64,000 nucleotides of DNA. It comes from Flavobacterium sp. 140616W15. Lineage in GTDB: Bacteria > Bacteroidota > Bacteroidia > Flavobacteriales > Flavobacteriaceae. This document shows positions 34,195 to 44,191 of the stretch, in pieces. The notes beneath the pieces are model-generated. The model searched no databases. It saw nothing but the letters and a program-made list of their open reading frames with translations, and was not told where the DNA came from. Location of the stretch: positions 3,224,001 to 3,288,000 of the forward strand of contig NZ_CP033068.1 in NCBI RefSeq assembly GCF_003668995.1. Reading direction: 5' to 3'. Both the position numbers and the translations under genes were made by a program. Within the stretch, counting starts at the first letter, position 1, and each line of letters begins with the position of its first letter.

Positions 34195-35061
34195 TCATCC
34201 AAAATAACGATTCAGGAAATAGTCTGGTCGAAAATAAATATGCATTCTAGAGATATTTATTTTTGCTTCTGGATATATAAAATTATTTTTTTTGATAGCT
34301 TTTTTCAAAAGTTTAACTGCGATTAAATGTAAAATAAATGGATTTTTAATTCCCATTTTCTTTAAATTCAAAAACATTTTATTTTCAATTCCAATGTATT
34401 TTTTAAGCTGAAGCGAAAGTCTTTCTGTATTATTATGTTCTCTATAAAATGCTAAAGGTTCATTTATGTAATGTAGCTTATGTCTGTAAAACATTCGTTG
34501 GTAAAAATCGATATCCTCCCCTACTTTGATCGTTTCATCAAATAATAAGTCAGATTGAAAAACATTTTTTCTGATTAAAGGTGTTGGTGACTTGACTACC
34601 CAGCATCCTAAAGCATTCCAAAAAACATATCCTGAGCGTTTATCTATTTTATTTTGAGCGGCTCCAAAATAGCTTCCTGTTAATTCTCCCTTTTCATTCA
34701 CCACAGCAACTGAAGAATGCACACAATCAACAGAATGATTTTCAAGTAGTATCTTTACTTGTTTTTCTATTTTTGAACTTTCCCAAAAATCATCATCATC
34801 TAAAAAGGCTATGAATTCACCTTCCGACAAATTAATCCCATAATTTCTGGCTGATGACAAGCCTCCATTCTCTTTATAAAAATAAGTACAATTTGAAAAT
34901 TTATCACAAATTGATACTGCATAATTATCTGTAGAACCATCATCAATTACTATTATTTCAATATTTTTATAAGACTGATCTACTACCGATTGAATAGCAG
35001 TTTCTAAATATTCCTTTCGATTATAAGTTGGTATAATTACAGTTACTAAAGGAGTCATCAT
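34195..35061 (-). CDS. Glycosyltransferase family 2 protein
   Basis: 288-aa GT-A enzyme with VTVIIPTYNRKEYLETAI, IEIIVIDDGSTDNYAVS and the DxD-type FIAFLDDDDFWESSKIE (about residues 89-105). Another ATG lies one codon in; the first overlaps the upstream stop as ATGA, which fits coupling. Donor unknown. It is the second of three consecutive GT-A genes. Confidence 0.88.
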   Translation of the reverse strand: MMTPLVTVIIPTYNRKEYLETAIQSVVDQSYKNIEIIVIDDGSTDNYAVSICDKFSNCTYFYKENGGLSSARNYGINLSEGEFIAFLDDDDFWESSKIEKQVKILLENHSVDCVHSSVAVVNEKGELTGSYFGAAQNKIDKRSGYVFWNALGCWVVKSPTPLIRKNVFQSDLLFDETIKVGEDIDFYQRMFYRHKLHYINEPLAFYREHNNTERLSLQLKKYIGIENKMFLNLKKMGIKNPFILHLIAVKLLKKAIKKNNFIYPEAKINISRMHIYFRPDYFLNRYFG

Positions 35062-35981
35062 TTTCTGAAAATTTTAGAAACAAAAAAACAGATCAATTTA
35101 TAAAAATATAATGCTTTGATTTTCTTGCCAGATTGAATTTCCTGAATACTTGATGTGTTCAAAAAATCATTCTTATGCGTCCAAATGTAATATTTTATGT
35201 AATACTCTATAAATTGACCGTACTTATCCGTTTGTTTAAAATAATTTAAATATTGTGCTTTCTCATGATAAACTTCTTCTAATTTATTTTTGTTTAAATA
35301 GGATGAAGTTGATCCTTCATGCCTTCTAAAAAAATTCAAATTTTTATTATGAAAAACAAAGGAGCTATTTTGTAATAAATGAGACCATAAAAAAATATCC
35401 GAACATAATCTATTACTAAACACTTCAGACGGAATTCCTGTCTTAGGCTTTCTAAAAACTACAGCACTCCCATTCGTTATATAGGTATTAAAAGGCATTC
35501 TGCCTAAAAAAACACTACTATCTAGAACTTTATAATCATTTATTTGAACATTTAAATCTTTTGTTCTATTGACTGAATCATAAATTATTCTATTATTTTC
35601 AATATAATTGCTTCCCGAAAAAGCCAAAGAAACTTCTTTATTTATATCTAAAATAGAAACCAATTCTTCTAAGAAAGTCGATTCTGAATAATCGTCTGTT
35701 TCGGCAATCCAGATGTATTCAGTTGTTGCTAGTTCAATTCCTTTTTGCCAAGAGAAATAACCGCTTCCAGAATTCACATCGTTTATAATAAAGCGTTTTA
35801 AATTAAAATTTGGATTCTCTACAAGAAAACTCCTAATTATCTGAACACTATTATCTGACGATTGATCATCAATTATAATAGCTTCCCAATTTTTATAGGT
35901 TTGATTAGAAATACTTTTTAATCGATCTAATAAAAATTTACTATGGTTATAGCTTGGAATTATTATAGTGACATTAATCAT
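35058..35981 (-). CDS. Glycosyltransferase family 2 protein
   Basis: 307-aa GT-A enzyme: VTIIIPSYNHSKFLLDRLKS, AIIIDDQSSDNSVQII and YIWIAETDDYSESTFLEEL as the metal-binding region (about residues 90-108). It has the PSYNH form of the N-terminal motif and a downstream RRHEGSTS segment common in O-antigen transferases. Zero-gap after the deacetylase-GT2 fusion gene, coupled to the following GT2. Confidence 0.88.
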   Translation of the reverse strand: MINVTIIIPSYNHSKFLLDRLKSISNQTYKNWEAIIIDDQSSDNSVQIIRSFLVENPNFNLKRFIINDVNSGSGYFSWQKGIELATTEYIWIAETDDYSESTFLEELVSILDINKEVSLAFSGSNYIENNRIIYDSVNRTKDLNVQINDYKVLDSSVFLGRMPFNTYITNGSAVVFRKPKTGIPSEVFSNRLCSDIFLWSHLLQNSSFVFHNKNLNFFRRHEGSTSSYLNKNKLEEVYHEKAQYLNYFKQTDKYGQFIEYYIKYYIWTHKNDFLNTSSIQEIQSGKKIKALYFYKLICFFVSKIFRK

Positions 35982-37463
35982 CTATTTAGTTTTCGTTATT
36001 CTTTTAATATATCTTAAAACTTTTTTCTTGTTAAGGTTAACTACTTTTTCTTTGATTATGTATGTTTTCCAGAAGACTTTAAATAAAAATGATTTCTCGA
36101 ATGTATTCTTTCTACTATAGGCAGATTGATAAAAATTAAGTTTATTCTGTAAACTTAAAACATTGTTAGCTTGCCCTATATTATGTTGTCTGTACTCCAA
36201 ATTTGTATTTTTAACTTTCTCGGCTCTCCATCCTTTTTCTACTATTCTTCTAAATAAATTATAATCTTCGGGAGTACCCGTTTTATGATACCCTCCAACT
36301 TCATTAAATGCAGTTCTTTTGAACATGGAAGATCCATGAATAAAATTTTCTTTTGAAAGATTTTCTAATGACTCTTCTCGATTATTAAAATCGGGGAAAC
36401 AAATCTGATAAAATGTATTTTCAATAATTCCTGCTCTTCTATCTTCAGAAAATTTAGAATAAGCTAGTCTTGCTCTCGGACCAAAAAAAGTATAGTCCGT
36501 GTATGCAATTGCAGTATTTATATTCGCATCTAATTTTCTAGCACACTCTTCAACATAGTTACTTAAAAGTCTATTATCTGCTCCTAAAAAAAATACATAT
36601 TCTGATTTTGTCAAAGAAATTGCTTTGTTAAAATGAGCTACAATTCCCATGTTAACATCGTTCCGATTATACGCTATCAGTTGTGGATATTTTTTAACAT
36701 ATTCATTTGCAATTATTCCTGTTTCATCGTCAGAACAGTCATCAGAAATAAGAATTTCATCTGGAACTATTGTTTGCCTTAATACTGATTCAATAGCTTC
36801 TATAAGATAATCTCCATAATTATAGGAAGCAATAATACATGCAATTTTATTAGCTCGCAGTTTTGTGTCATTAACAACTGTAAGTCTATTGTAAACAAAT
36901 TTATCTTCATTGTTTCCTTGTATGCAGGAAACAGCACCTTCAAATCGCTTTCGCACTTCTTGAATAACCAATTCATTAAATTCTCCATGCGGATAAGCAA
37001 ACCAAGTAAATCCACTAACATCTAATTGCTTCACTTTTTCTGGAACAGTAAGTTCTGCAATTATAACATCCAAATCCTGAATATTTTTTAAATTAAGATG
37101 ACTTTTAGTGTGCCATTGTAATCTTCCTTTATTCGCAACCAACAATTGCAATTCTTCATAATTTACAAATGGAGCAATTGGTTCTATCGAATCGAACTCA
37201 TTATCTAAACCTATATAATCTGAAGTCAAAAACAACTCAAATGGATAATCAAAATGTCTTAAAATAGGTAGTCCATATTCTAGAACATTTTTGTAAATAC
37301 CATCAAAAGTAATTACAACATGATTTGGATTTTTTGAATCATAGTCCTTTAAATACACAACCTCTTTACTTGAAATTTCAGACATTTGTCTATAAAAATC
37401 ATTTACTGTAACCCACCACATTGATGGACTACTAAGATGTATTTTATGATACATTAAAATCAT
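35982..37463 (-). CDS. Polysaccharide deacetylase-like / GT2 glycosyltransferase fusion
   Basis: 493-aa two-domain protein. Residues 1-200 resemble a NodB/CE4 deacetylase: MILMYHKI start, NHVVITFDGIYKNV, LQWHTKSHLNL (H-T-x-x-H metal site, about residues 115-125) and FAYPHGEF. The canonical TFDDG motif reads TFDGIY, so the second, metal-binding Asp is absent. Residues 205-493 are a GT2 domain: KIACIIASYNYGDYLIEAIE, ILISDDCSDDETG and YVFFLGADNRLLSNY. The domain may be an inactive or altered deacetylase, or may only bind glycan. It overlaps the methyltransferase gene by 4 bp. Confidence 0.83.
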   Translation of the reverse strand: MILMYHKIHLSSPSMWWVTVNDFYRQMSEISSKEVVYLKDYDSKNPNHVVITFDGIYKNVLEYGLPILRHFDYPFELFLTSDYIGLDNEFDSIEPIAPFVNYEELQLLVANKGRLQWHTKSHLNLKNIQDLDVIIAELTVPEKVKQLDVSGFTWFAYPHGEFNELVIQEVRKRFEGAVSCIQGNNEDKFVYNRLTVVNDTKLRANKIACIIASYNYGDYLIEAIESVLRQTIVPDEILISDDCSDDETGIIANEYVKKYPQLIAYNRNDVNMGIVAHFNKAISLTKSEYVFFLGADNRLLSNYVEECARKLDANINTAIAYTDYTFFGPRARLAYSKFSEDRRAGIIENTFYQICFPDFNNREESLENLSKENFIHGSSMFKRTAFNEVGGYHKTGTPEDYNLFRRIVEKGWRAEKVKNTNLEYRQHNIGQANNVLSLQNKLNFYQSAYSRKNTFEKSFLFKVFWKTYIIKEKVVNLNKKKVLRYIKRITKTK

Positions 37464-37987
37464 TTCGAGTACGTTTCTAAGTTGTGAGTATATTTTCTAT
37501 AATTATAAAAAAGTTGTTTTGTTTTTAAGTACGGAAATTGAGCATTATACCAATCATTTATATGTACAGACACAAGAACACCTTTATCTTCTAGTATTTT
37601 ATCAATTAGTAAATAAATTAAACTCGAAGATTTTCCTATATATTGAGGATAAAGAACTCCTGTAATAATTATCAAATCAAACTTAATATCAAATAATTTG
37701 TCAATATCATATATTGACCCTTGTTTAAAAATTAAATTGTCTCTTCTTATTTTATTTGCAAAATCTATTGCTGCTTGTGATATATCAATTCCGTATACCA
37801 TCTCACCAGGTAAATTTTCAGTAATAAACCCTTGTCCACATCCGATGTCTAATACGTTTTTATACTTTTTGTCTGGAATTTCAGCAAGCAAAATTTCTTT
37901 TCTTAATACGTCTTCCTTATTTTCATTATATCCCCAAGGATCTTCTGTTTCATACCATTTCTCTAACGCTTCTTTTTCTTGTATCAT
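37460..37987 (-). CDS. SAM-dependent methyltransferase (class I)
   Basis: 175-aa small methyltransferase. Motif I NVLDIGCGQGFITENL (about residues 40-55), VYGIDISQAAIDFA and the motif near FDLIIITGVLYPQY. It resembles NodS-type small SAM methyltransferases (opening with EKWYETEDPWGYNEN). It sits between Wzt and the deacetylase-GT2 fusion. Methyltransferases next to Wzt often cap the non-reducing end of O-antigens exported by ABC transporters, so a chain-terminating or repeat-decorating role is likely. Confidence 0.83.
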   Translation of the reverse strand: MIQEKEALEKWYETEDPWGYNENKEDVLRKEILLAEIPDKKYKNVLDIGCGQGFITENLPGEMVYGIDISQAAIDFANKIRRDNLIFKQGSIYDIDKLFDIKFDLIIITGVLYPQYIGKSSSLIYLLIDKILEDKGVLVSVHINDWYNAQFPYLKTKQLFYNYRKYTHNLETYSK

Positions 37988-37996
37988 AATGCGTAA

Positions 37997-39256
37997 TTAT
38001 TGAATCCAATTATGTTCAACTGCAATCATTCCCCATTCTGGATTTACTGTTTTTCCATTTCCATAAATATCATTATCCTCTACGTCAAAACTTAATACAT
38101 CAAGAATATAATCTTCTAATCCAAAAATTGAACTGACAAAGCAATTAATAACATAACTACCTTTTACTAATGGAAGATTCGGCAGCTCACAAATTACTTT
38201 ACCTTTATTAGAGATGTCTTTTAATTGATTTTTAAAAGTAGAAGAAATGCTTATTATTTTATCCTCTCTAGTGTTCCAAATACTCATTCCAAATTCATTA
38301 ATTTCTATTTCTTCATCAATATTATTATATTCAATCTGAACTGAAAATTTAGATCCTGTCATCACCTTAAAATTATTAAGAATAATAACATCTGAAATTC
38401 TTATTCTACCTCTCCCAACCCTATCTTTTCTTTCTTTAATATTTACATTCGAAATGTTATTTTTATCAGATAAATATTTCTCTATTGCAGGTAACACCTC
38501 TCCTTCAAAAACCACTTTGCCGTATTCCAAAACAATTGCTTTAGTACACAAACTTTTAACAGCAGCCATATTGTGACTAACAAATAAAACGGTGCGTCCT
38601 TCGCCTTTTGAAATATCTTGCATTTTACCGATTGCTTTTTTTTGAAATTCGGCATCGCCAACAGCTAAGACCTCATCTACAACCAATATTTCTGGCTCTA
38701 AAAAAGCGGCAACAGCAAAAGCTAACCTAACAGTCATACCGCTACTATATCTTTTAACTGGTGTATCAATATAACGCTCACAGCCTGAGAAATCAATAAT
38801 TTCATCTAATTTTGATGTAATTTCTTTTTTGGTCATTCCTAAAATAGCTCCGTTGAGATAAACATTTTCTCTTCCTGTAAGTTCAGGATTAAATCCTGTA
38901 CCGACTTCAAGTAAAGATGCAATACGACCTCGAGACTTAATACTCCCCGTAGTTGGTGCCGTAACCTTCGATAAAATTTTTAGCAACGTAGATTTCCCTG
39001 CTCCATTTTTTCCTATTATACCTAGAACTTCTCCACGTTGAACTTCAAAATTAACATCTTGCAAAGCCCAAACGTAATCACTAGTCCCTTTTGTACTACA
39101 ATCATTTGCTTCACCAATTTTTAAATATGGATTTTCTTTTCCGCGTATGCGATGCCACCACCGATTTAAATCATGACTTAAAGTTCCTGTACCCACTTGT
39201 CCTAAACGATATTGTTTAGAAATATTTTCAACCTTTAATATAATATCTGTATCCAT
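37997..39256 (-). CDS. wzt: Polysaccharide ABC exporter ATP-binding protein with C-terminal glycan-binding domain (Wzt)
   Basis: 419-aa ATPase. The nucleotide-binding domain (about residues 1-250) has Walker A GIIGKNGAGKSTLLKIL, signature RYSSGMTVRLAFAVA, Walker B EILVVDEVLAVGD and His switch LFVSHNMAAV. The N-terminal SKQYRLGQVGTGTLSHDLN region is typical of the TagH/Wzt type. The C-terminal beta-sandwich (about 275-419) matches the position and size of the Wzt carbohydrate-recognition domain that selects terminally modified chains. It works with the permease gene 57 bp upstream, which is frameshifted as given. Confidence 0.92.
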   Translation of the reverse strand: MDTDIILKVENISKQYRLGQVGTGTLSHDLNRWWHRIRGKENPYLKIGEANDCSTKGTSDYVWALQDVNFEVQRGEVLGIIGKNGAGKSTLLKILSKVTAPTTGSIKSRGRIASLLEVGTGFNPELTGRENVYLNGAILGMTKKEITSKLDEIIDFSGCERYIDTPVKRYSSGMTVRLAFAVAAFLEPEILVVDEVLAVGDAEFQKKAIGKMQDISKGEGRTVLFVSHNMAAVKSLCTKAIVLEYGKVVFEGEVLPAIEKYLSDKNNISNVNIKERKDRVGRGRIRISDVIILNNFKVMTGSKFSVQIEYNNIDEEIEINEFGMSIWNTREDKIISISSTFKNQLKDISNKGKVICELPNLPLVKGSYVINCFVSSIFGLEDYILDVLSFDVEDNDIYGNGKTVNPEWGMIAVEHNWIQ

Positions 39257-39313
39257 TTTATTAAAAATTATTTTAAACCAAATAGTAAGGATTCTTATAA
39301 AAAATATTATAGA

Positions 39314-40182
39314 CTATACCGTATCGATAAAACTTTTTTCTGTTTTATTGAAGACTAATAATCCTGCAAAAAAAATAATAACTGTTATAATAAAAGTATA
39401 AAGAAGACCATAGAAAGAAATATCACCTATATTCAAAAGCATATATCTTGATGTCTCAATTATATAGGCTAACGGATTGTATTGTACTATCCACCCATAA
39501 TTGGGTAATTTATCTTTAATTAATGCCATTGGATATACAACTGCAGAAAGATACATTAGTAGTTGTACTCCAAAATTAATTAAATTACTAAAATCTCTAT
39601 ATTTAGTAACGAGCGAAGATATCAGCATACCTAAACCTAACGCAAGAACCCCCATTAAAACAACCAATAGAGGAAAAAAACTGTTACAGCATTTAAACTA
39701 ATAACAGCTCCTTGAGAATAATAGTAAATATAGGAAGCGATAAAAATCAAAAACTGAATTCCAAATTTTATCAAATTTGAAATTACAATGGATAAAGGTG
39801 TAATTATTCTTGGGAAATATACTTTTCCAAAGATTCCAGCATTAGCTCTAAAAGTGTCGGAGGTTGCTGTAAGACAAGATGTGAAGTAGTTCCAAACAGT
39901 AATTCCTGCAAGGTTGAATAAAAAAGGAGGTACAGATTCGGTATCGATTCCGGCAATGTTATTAAATAGTATAGTAAATATTATAGATGTAAGTAAAGGC
40001 TGGATTAAATACCAAAGTGGCCCTAAAACTGTTTGTTTATAAACCGTTACGATATCTCTTTTAACAAAAAGAAACAACAAGTCACGGTATTGCCAAACTT
40101 CTTTTATATGTAGCGAAAAAAAATTATTCTTAGGTGTTATTTCAAACAACCAAGGAGCCGAAACATCTTTTGATTTGTTCAT
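39314..40182 (-). pseudogene. wzm: Polysaccharide ABC exporter permease (Wzm), frameshifted
   Basis: ABC-2 type permease of about 289 aa with six transmembrane segments, split in two frames. The N-terminal frame (from 40182) has WQYRDLLFLFVKRDIVTVYKQ and LGPLWYLIQPLLTSIIFTI, then stops at VTVFFLYWLF. One extra T in the seven-base tract at 39674-39680 gives VTVFFPLLVVLMGVLALGLG and joins the frame ending at 39314. No domain is lost. Partner of the Wzt ATPase in exporting an undecaprenyl-linked glycan to the periplasm. Without an intact permease the exporter would be dead, so a miscall is a serious possibility. Confidence 0.85.
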
Positions 40183-40311
40183 GAATAGCTTTAAAATTCA
40201 GTATTAAAAGCGAGCAACCAATATATTTTAATAACCTAAATTATGGAATATTTTCACAACAAAATAATAATTAGATACATTTTTACTGTATCTTTTTATT
40301 TTCACAGAAAC

Positions 40312-40344
40312 AAAAAAAGGTGTTTTTATTCAAAAAAACACCTT
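40312..40344 (-). terminator. Rho-independent terminator after the CapD-like gene
   Basis: An 11-bp stem AAGGTGTTTTT (40317-40327) / AAAAACACCTT (40334-40344) is followed on the minus strand by T7 (plus A7 at 40312-40318). It starts 35 bp past the stop at 40380 and splits the locus into two transcription units, with the ABC-exporter part beginning downstream. The rest of the 197-bp gap (40183-40379) holds a small 7-bp palindrome at 40273-40293 and no convincing promoter. Confidence 0.8.
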
Positions 40345-40379
40345 AAATATTTAAACTTAAATAAACTTAAATTAAAGAA

Positions 40380-42386
40380 TTATTTATCAAGAATTTCAAA
40401 ACTAGAGTTCATACTTTTAAACTCTGGCACTATTTTTTTCATTTTGGCAACAATATCATCGTTATCAAAAAATTTAGATATCCCTATTAACTCATCGATT
40501 TCCACGTGTAGGGTCTCATATTCATCTTGAATTTCTTCAGCAATCATAATTTTGTTATGATATGTTGGTAGCGTTTTTGATGTATCATTTAATAATTCTT
40601 CAAAAAGTTTTTCTCCGGGTCTTAGTCCAACAATTTGAATCTTAATTTCTTTATCTGGAATAAACCCTGCTAATTTTATCATTTTTCTAGCCAAATCAAT
40701 AATTCGAACTGGTTTACCCATATCAAATATATAAATTTCACCTCCATTACCCATTGCTCCAGCCTCAAGAACTAATTGACATGCCTCCGGAATGGTCATG
40801 AAATATCTAATAATATCAGGATGTGTTATAGTAAGAGGACCACCTTCTACAATTTGTTTGGTAAATAAAGGCACTACCGATCCATTGGAACCTAATACAT
40901 TTCCGAAACGTGTTGTAATAAATTTTGTAGTATCGTTTCCTTTTTCTTTTTGATTTTTTAAATGTAGTGACTGCACATATTTCTCAGCAATTCGCTTGCT
41001 TGCTCCCATAACATTGCTAGGGTTAACAGCTTTGTCTGTAGAAACCATAACAAACTTCTTTACTTTATATTTACAGGATAGATCTGCTAAATTTTTAGTA
41101 CCTTCTATATTTGTCAATATAGCCTGAGATGGATTTTCTTCCATTAAAGGCACATGTTTATAAGCAGCAGCATGAAAAACGACTTGTGGCCCGTAAACTT
41201 TGAATACTCTCTCCATTGCTTCTTTACTTTTAACATCAGCAATTACAGCATGAATTCTACAACTCGAGATTATATTTTGAGTTTCTAAACAAAGACTATG
41301 TAATGGAGTTTCTGCTTGATCTAATAAAATTATATTTTTAGGGTTAAAACCTATTACCTGTCTTACAATTTCACTTCCTATTGACCCTGCAGCTCCTGTA
41401 ATTAAAATAGTTTTATCTTTTAATTGCTTAGATATAGATTTACTATCTAATACTATGGGTTTTCTTTCCAGTAAATCTTCAATTTGAATATTCTTTACCT
41501 TTTGAGAAATTTCTTTTTGGTTTTCCCAATCCGAAATTAAAGGCACGGTGTACACTCGATAATTAAATTCTAAGCACTGATCTACAATGATCAATTGCTC
41601 ATCCTTAGACAAACTTTTATCTGCGATAATAATCCCCTCAGCAGCAACCGACCGCATCAATGCAGGCAATCTTTTCTTTTGAATCAATATGGGTAAATCC
41701 AACATTCTCTTTGAAGCATTTTGATTGTTTTTATCCACAAAACCTACAATTTTGAAACGAGATGGTGTTTCAAATTTTAATGCATTAGCAACCGATATCG
41801 CATTGGCGTCAGTCCCATAAATAATAGTCCTTATCAACTTAGCATTAGTCTTTTCAGCAAAATAAAGTTCAAATGTTTGTTTAACAACAACTCTATATAA
41901 AAACAAACCACAGAATGAAAGCACTATATTTATAAAAAGCGCTGTATTTAAAAATGCTTTATCACCATGATATAGTTCAAATAAAAAATTAAAGAACAAG
42001 AAAACAATCAGCACTGACATTTGTGAAAACAACAGCTTAACAGCATCAATATATGATGAATGTCTAATTATACCTGAATAAGTCCTAAATAACCAGAAGA
42101 AAAAAATATTAACGCCCAAAAGCGAACCTACAAAGTAAAACTCATGATGTGTTATAATGTAACCTAAACCTGTACCCTTAAATAATAAATAAGTAAAAGT
42201 AAAAGAGAAAATCAACACCATAACATCCATAAAAACTATAATCCACCTCGGCAAATAACTCAGATTATGAATATTAAGCCTCAAGTTGGTTACAGAAAAA
42301 TACTTAGCAAATAAAATTGCAAGATTGGTTGGTTTATTATTCAAATTAGTTAGTCTTAGAATTAAAGAGTTCCATAGTAAGTACAA
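40380..42386 (-). CDS. CapD/WbpM/FlaA1-like nucleotide-sugar 4,6-dehydratase, membrane-bound
   Basis: About 668 aa. Four N-terminal transmembrane segments (about residues 48-160), a CoA-binding-like Rossmann domain with IIYGTDANAISVANAL, then an extended SDR dehydratase domain: ILITGAAGSIGSEIVRQV (about 330-347), AAAYKHVPLMEENPSQAI, MVSTDKAVNPSNVMGASKR. The MxxxK active site instead of YxxxK is typical of WbpM/PglF. It dehydrates UDP-GlcNAc to the 4-keto-6-deoxy sugar used for QuiNAc, FucNAc or bacillosamine-type sugars. The start is uncertain: the longest frame begins at TTG 42386, with another TTG at 42344, and no in-frame ATG lies near. Confidence 0.88.
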   Translation of the reverse strand: MYLLWNSLILRLTNLNNKPTNLAILFAKYFSVTNLRLNIHNLSYLPRWIIVFMDVMVLIFSFTFTYLLFKGTGLGYIITHHEFYFVGSLLGVNIFFFWLFRTYSGIIRHSSYIDAVKLLFSQMSVLIVFLFFNFLFELYHGDKAFLNTALFINIVLSFCGLFLYRVVVKQTFELYFAEKTNAKLIRTIIYGTDANAISVANALKFETPSRFKIVGFVDKNNQNASKRMLDLPILIQKKRLPALMRSVAAEGIIIADKSLSKDEQLIIVDQCLEFNYRVYTVPLISDWENQKEISQKVKNIQIEDLLERKPIVLDSKSISKQLKDKTILITGAAGSIGSEIVRQVIGFNPKNIILLDQAETPLHSLCLETQNIISSCRIHAVIADVKSKEAMERVFKVYGPQVVFHAAAYKHVPLMEENPSQAILTNIEGTKNLADLSCKYKVKKFVMVSTDKAVNPSNVMGASKRIAEKYVQSLHLKNQKEKGNDTTKFITTRFGNVLGSNGSVVPLFTKQIVEGGPLTITHPDIIRYFMTIPEACQLVLEAGAMGNGGEIYIFDMGKPVRIIDLARKMIKLAGFIPDKEIKIQIVGLRPGEKLFEELLNDTSKTLPTYHNKIMIAEEIQDEYETLHVEIDELIGISKFFDNDDIVAKMKKIVPEFKSMNSSFEILDK

Positions 42387-42412
42387 AAATACAAAATAAT
42401 AGATTTAAAAAA

Positions 42413-43297
42413 TTAAATTTTATTTCCAGCTCTCTTTTGTTTTAAAAAATCCATTAAATAAGCTCCATAACCAGACTTAACCAGGGGTAGCGCTAGCTGT
42501 TCAAGTTGAGTATCATCAATGAAACCTTGCCTCCAAGCAATTTCCTCAATACAACCAACTTTTAAACCTTGTCTTTCTTCTAAAACCTGTACAAACTGCC
42601 CAGCTTGCATCAAACTATTAAAAGTCCCCGTATCAAGCCAAGCTGTTCCTCTGCTTAAAATTCCAACTTTTAATGCGTCTTTTAGTAAGTATACTTTATT
42701 TACATCGGTAATTTCATATTCTCCACGGGCACTCGGCTGAATATTTTTGGCTATTTCAACAACTGAATTATCATAAAAATATAAACCTGGAACTGCATAA
42801 TGAGATTTAGGGCTCTCTGGTTTTTCTTCTATCGAAATGGCTTTTAAATCATGATCAAATTCTACAACCCCATAACGCTCTGGGTCCGAAACATGATATG
42901 CAAAAACGACCCCTCCATTTGGCTTTGTATTTGAACGCAAGAGCTCTTGCATATTGGCTCCAAAAAATATATTATCTCCTAATATCAAAGCGACATCATC
43001 CTCTCCAATAAATTCTTCTCCAATTACAAAAGCCTGTGCTAAACCATTTGGAATGGCTTGTTCGGCATAACTAAATTTACAACCCAAATTCTCACCATTC
43101 CCTAATAATTTTTTAAAATTTGGTAAATCATGAGGCGTTGAAATAATCAAAATTTCATTTATCCCTGTCATCATCAAAGTCGATAATGGATAATAAATCA
43201 TTGGCTTATCATACACAGGCATCATCTGCTTGCTCATTGCCAGTGTCAACGGATGCAATCTTGTACCAGAACCTCCTGCTAAAATAATTCCTTTCAT
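42413..43297 (-). CDS. rfbA: Glucose-1-phosphate thymidylyltransferase RfbA
   Basis: 294-aa enzyme making dTDP-glucose from glucose-1-phosphate and dTTP, first step of dTDP-rhamnose. N-terminal [21 protein letters not shown] pyrophosphorylase loop, [30 protein letters not shown] and [10 protein letters not shown] near the C-terminus. Full family length. It closes the rfbC-rfbD-rfbA block, 26 bp before the CapD-like gene. Confidence 0.95.
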   Translation of the reverse strand: MKGIILAGGSGTRLHPLTLAMSKQMMPVYDKPMIYYPLSTLMMTGINEILIISTPHDLPNFKKLLGNGENLGCKFSYAEQAIPNGLAQAFVIGEEFIGEDDVALILGDNIFFGANMQELLRSNTKPNGGVVFAYHVSDPERYGVVEFDHDLKAISIEEKPESPKSHYAVPGLYFYDNSVVEIAKNIQPSARGEYEITDVNKVYLLKDALKVGILSRGTAWLDTGTFNSLMQAGQFVQVLEERQGLKVGCIEEIAWRQGFIDDTQLEQLALPLVKSGYGAYLMDFLKQKRAGNKI

Positions 43298-43339
43298 TTC
43301 TTTTAATTAAATCAATTTATATTAACAAAAAATCAACAA

Positions 43340-44191
43340 CTATAACTGTGTCATCATTTTTTTTAAACTCTCTTTGTAATTTGGAACATCTACAGCATAA
43401 ACTTCCATTATTTTATTTTTATTTAATAAAGAAAATGAAGGACGTTTCGCAGGAGTAGGATATGCTGAAGAAGGAATACCTTCAACTTTACAATCATACC
43501 CTCCAACTTCTTTTATAGCCAATACAAACTCATACCAACTAATTTCTCCTTCATTCGAATAATTATAAATTCCTGAAATCCATTTCTCTGATGAAATGAT
43601 TTGAATCATTACTAGTGCTAAATCAGCTGCGTAAGTTGGCGATCCGATTTGGTCATTAACTACACTTATCGAATCTCTTTCCTGCATTAATCGTTGCATT
43701 GTTTTCACAAAATTATTCCCAAATTGGCTATAAACCCACGATGTTCTTATGATAATAGCATTTGGATTCTCTTGCAAACAAACTATCTCCCCTGCTCTTT
43801 TAGTAGCTCCGTAAACATTTATAGGTTCTGTTGGAGCTTCTTCATCAAGAGCCACAGAAGATGCCCCATCAAAAACATAATCTGTAGAAACATGAATTAA
43901 TTTAACTGTATTTTTAGCTGCATATTTAGCCAATACTTCTACTGCTAAGTGGTTAATTACATTAGCTAATTCCTTCTCCGTTTCTGCTTTATCAACAGCT
44001 GTATAAGCACCACAATTTAAAATAATTGAGGGGTTTATATCATTTAATTGTACTTTAAGTAAATCTAGATTGTCTAAAGTAATTATGGTTCTATCTGCAA
44101 AAACCCATTGAAATTGAGGGTAATTTGAGGACAACAAAGAAAGCTCAGATCCTAGCTGTCCATTTGCTCCTGTTACAAGTATTTTCTCCAT
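43340..44191 (-). CDS. rfbD: dTDP-4-dehydrorhamnose reductase RfbD
   Basis: 283-aa SDR reductase, last step of dTDP-L-rhamnose. NAD(P)-binding ILVTGANGQLGSELS, NCGAYTAVDKAETE, STDYVFDG and the YGATKRAGE active site (Tyr and Lys, about residues 128-136). The start overlaps the rfbC stop by one base. Normal length. Confidence 0.95.
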   Translation of the reverse strand: MEKILVTGANGQLGSELSLLSSNYPQFQWVFADRTIITLDNLDLLKVQLNDINPSIILNCGAYTAVDKAETEKELANVINHLAVEVLAKYAAKNTVKLIHVSTDYVFDGASSVALDEEAPTEPINVYGATKRAGEIVCLQENPNAIIIRTSWVYSQFGNNFVKTMQRLMQERDSISVVNDQIGSPTYAADLALVMIQIISSEKWISGIYNYSNEGEISWYEFVLAIKEVGGYDCKVEGIPSSAYPTPAKRPSFSLLNKNKIMEVYAVDVPNYKESLKKMMTQL

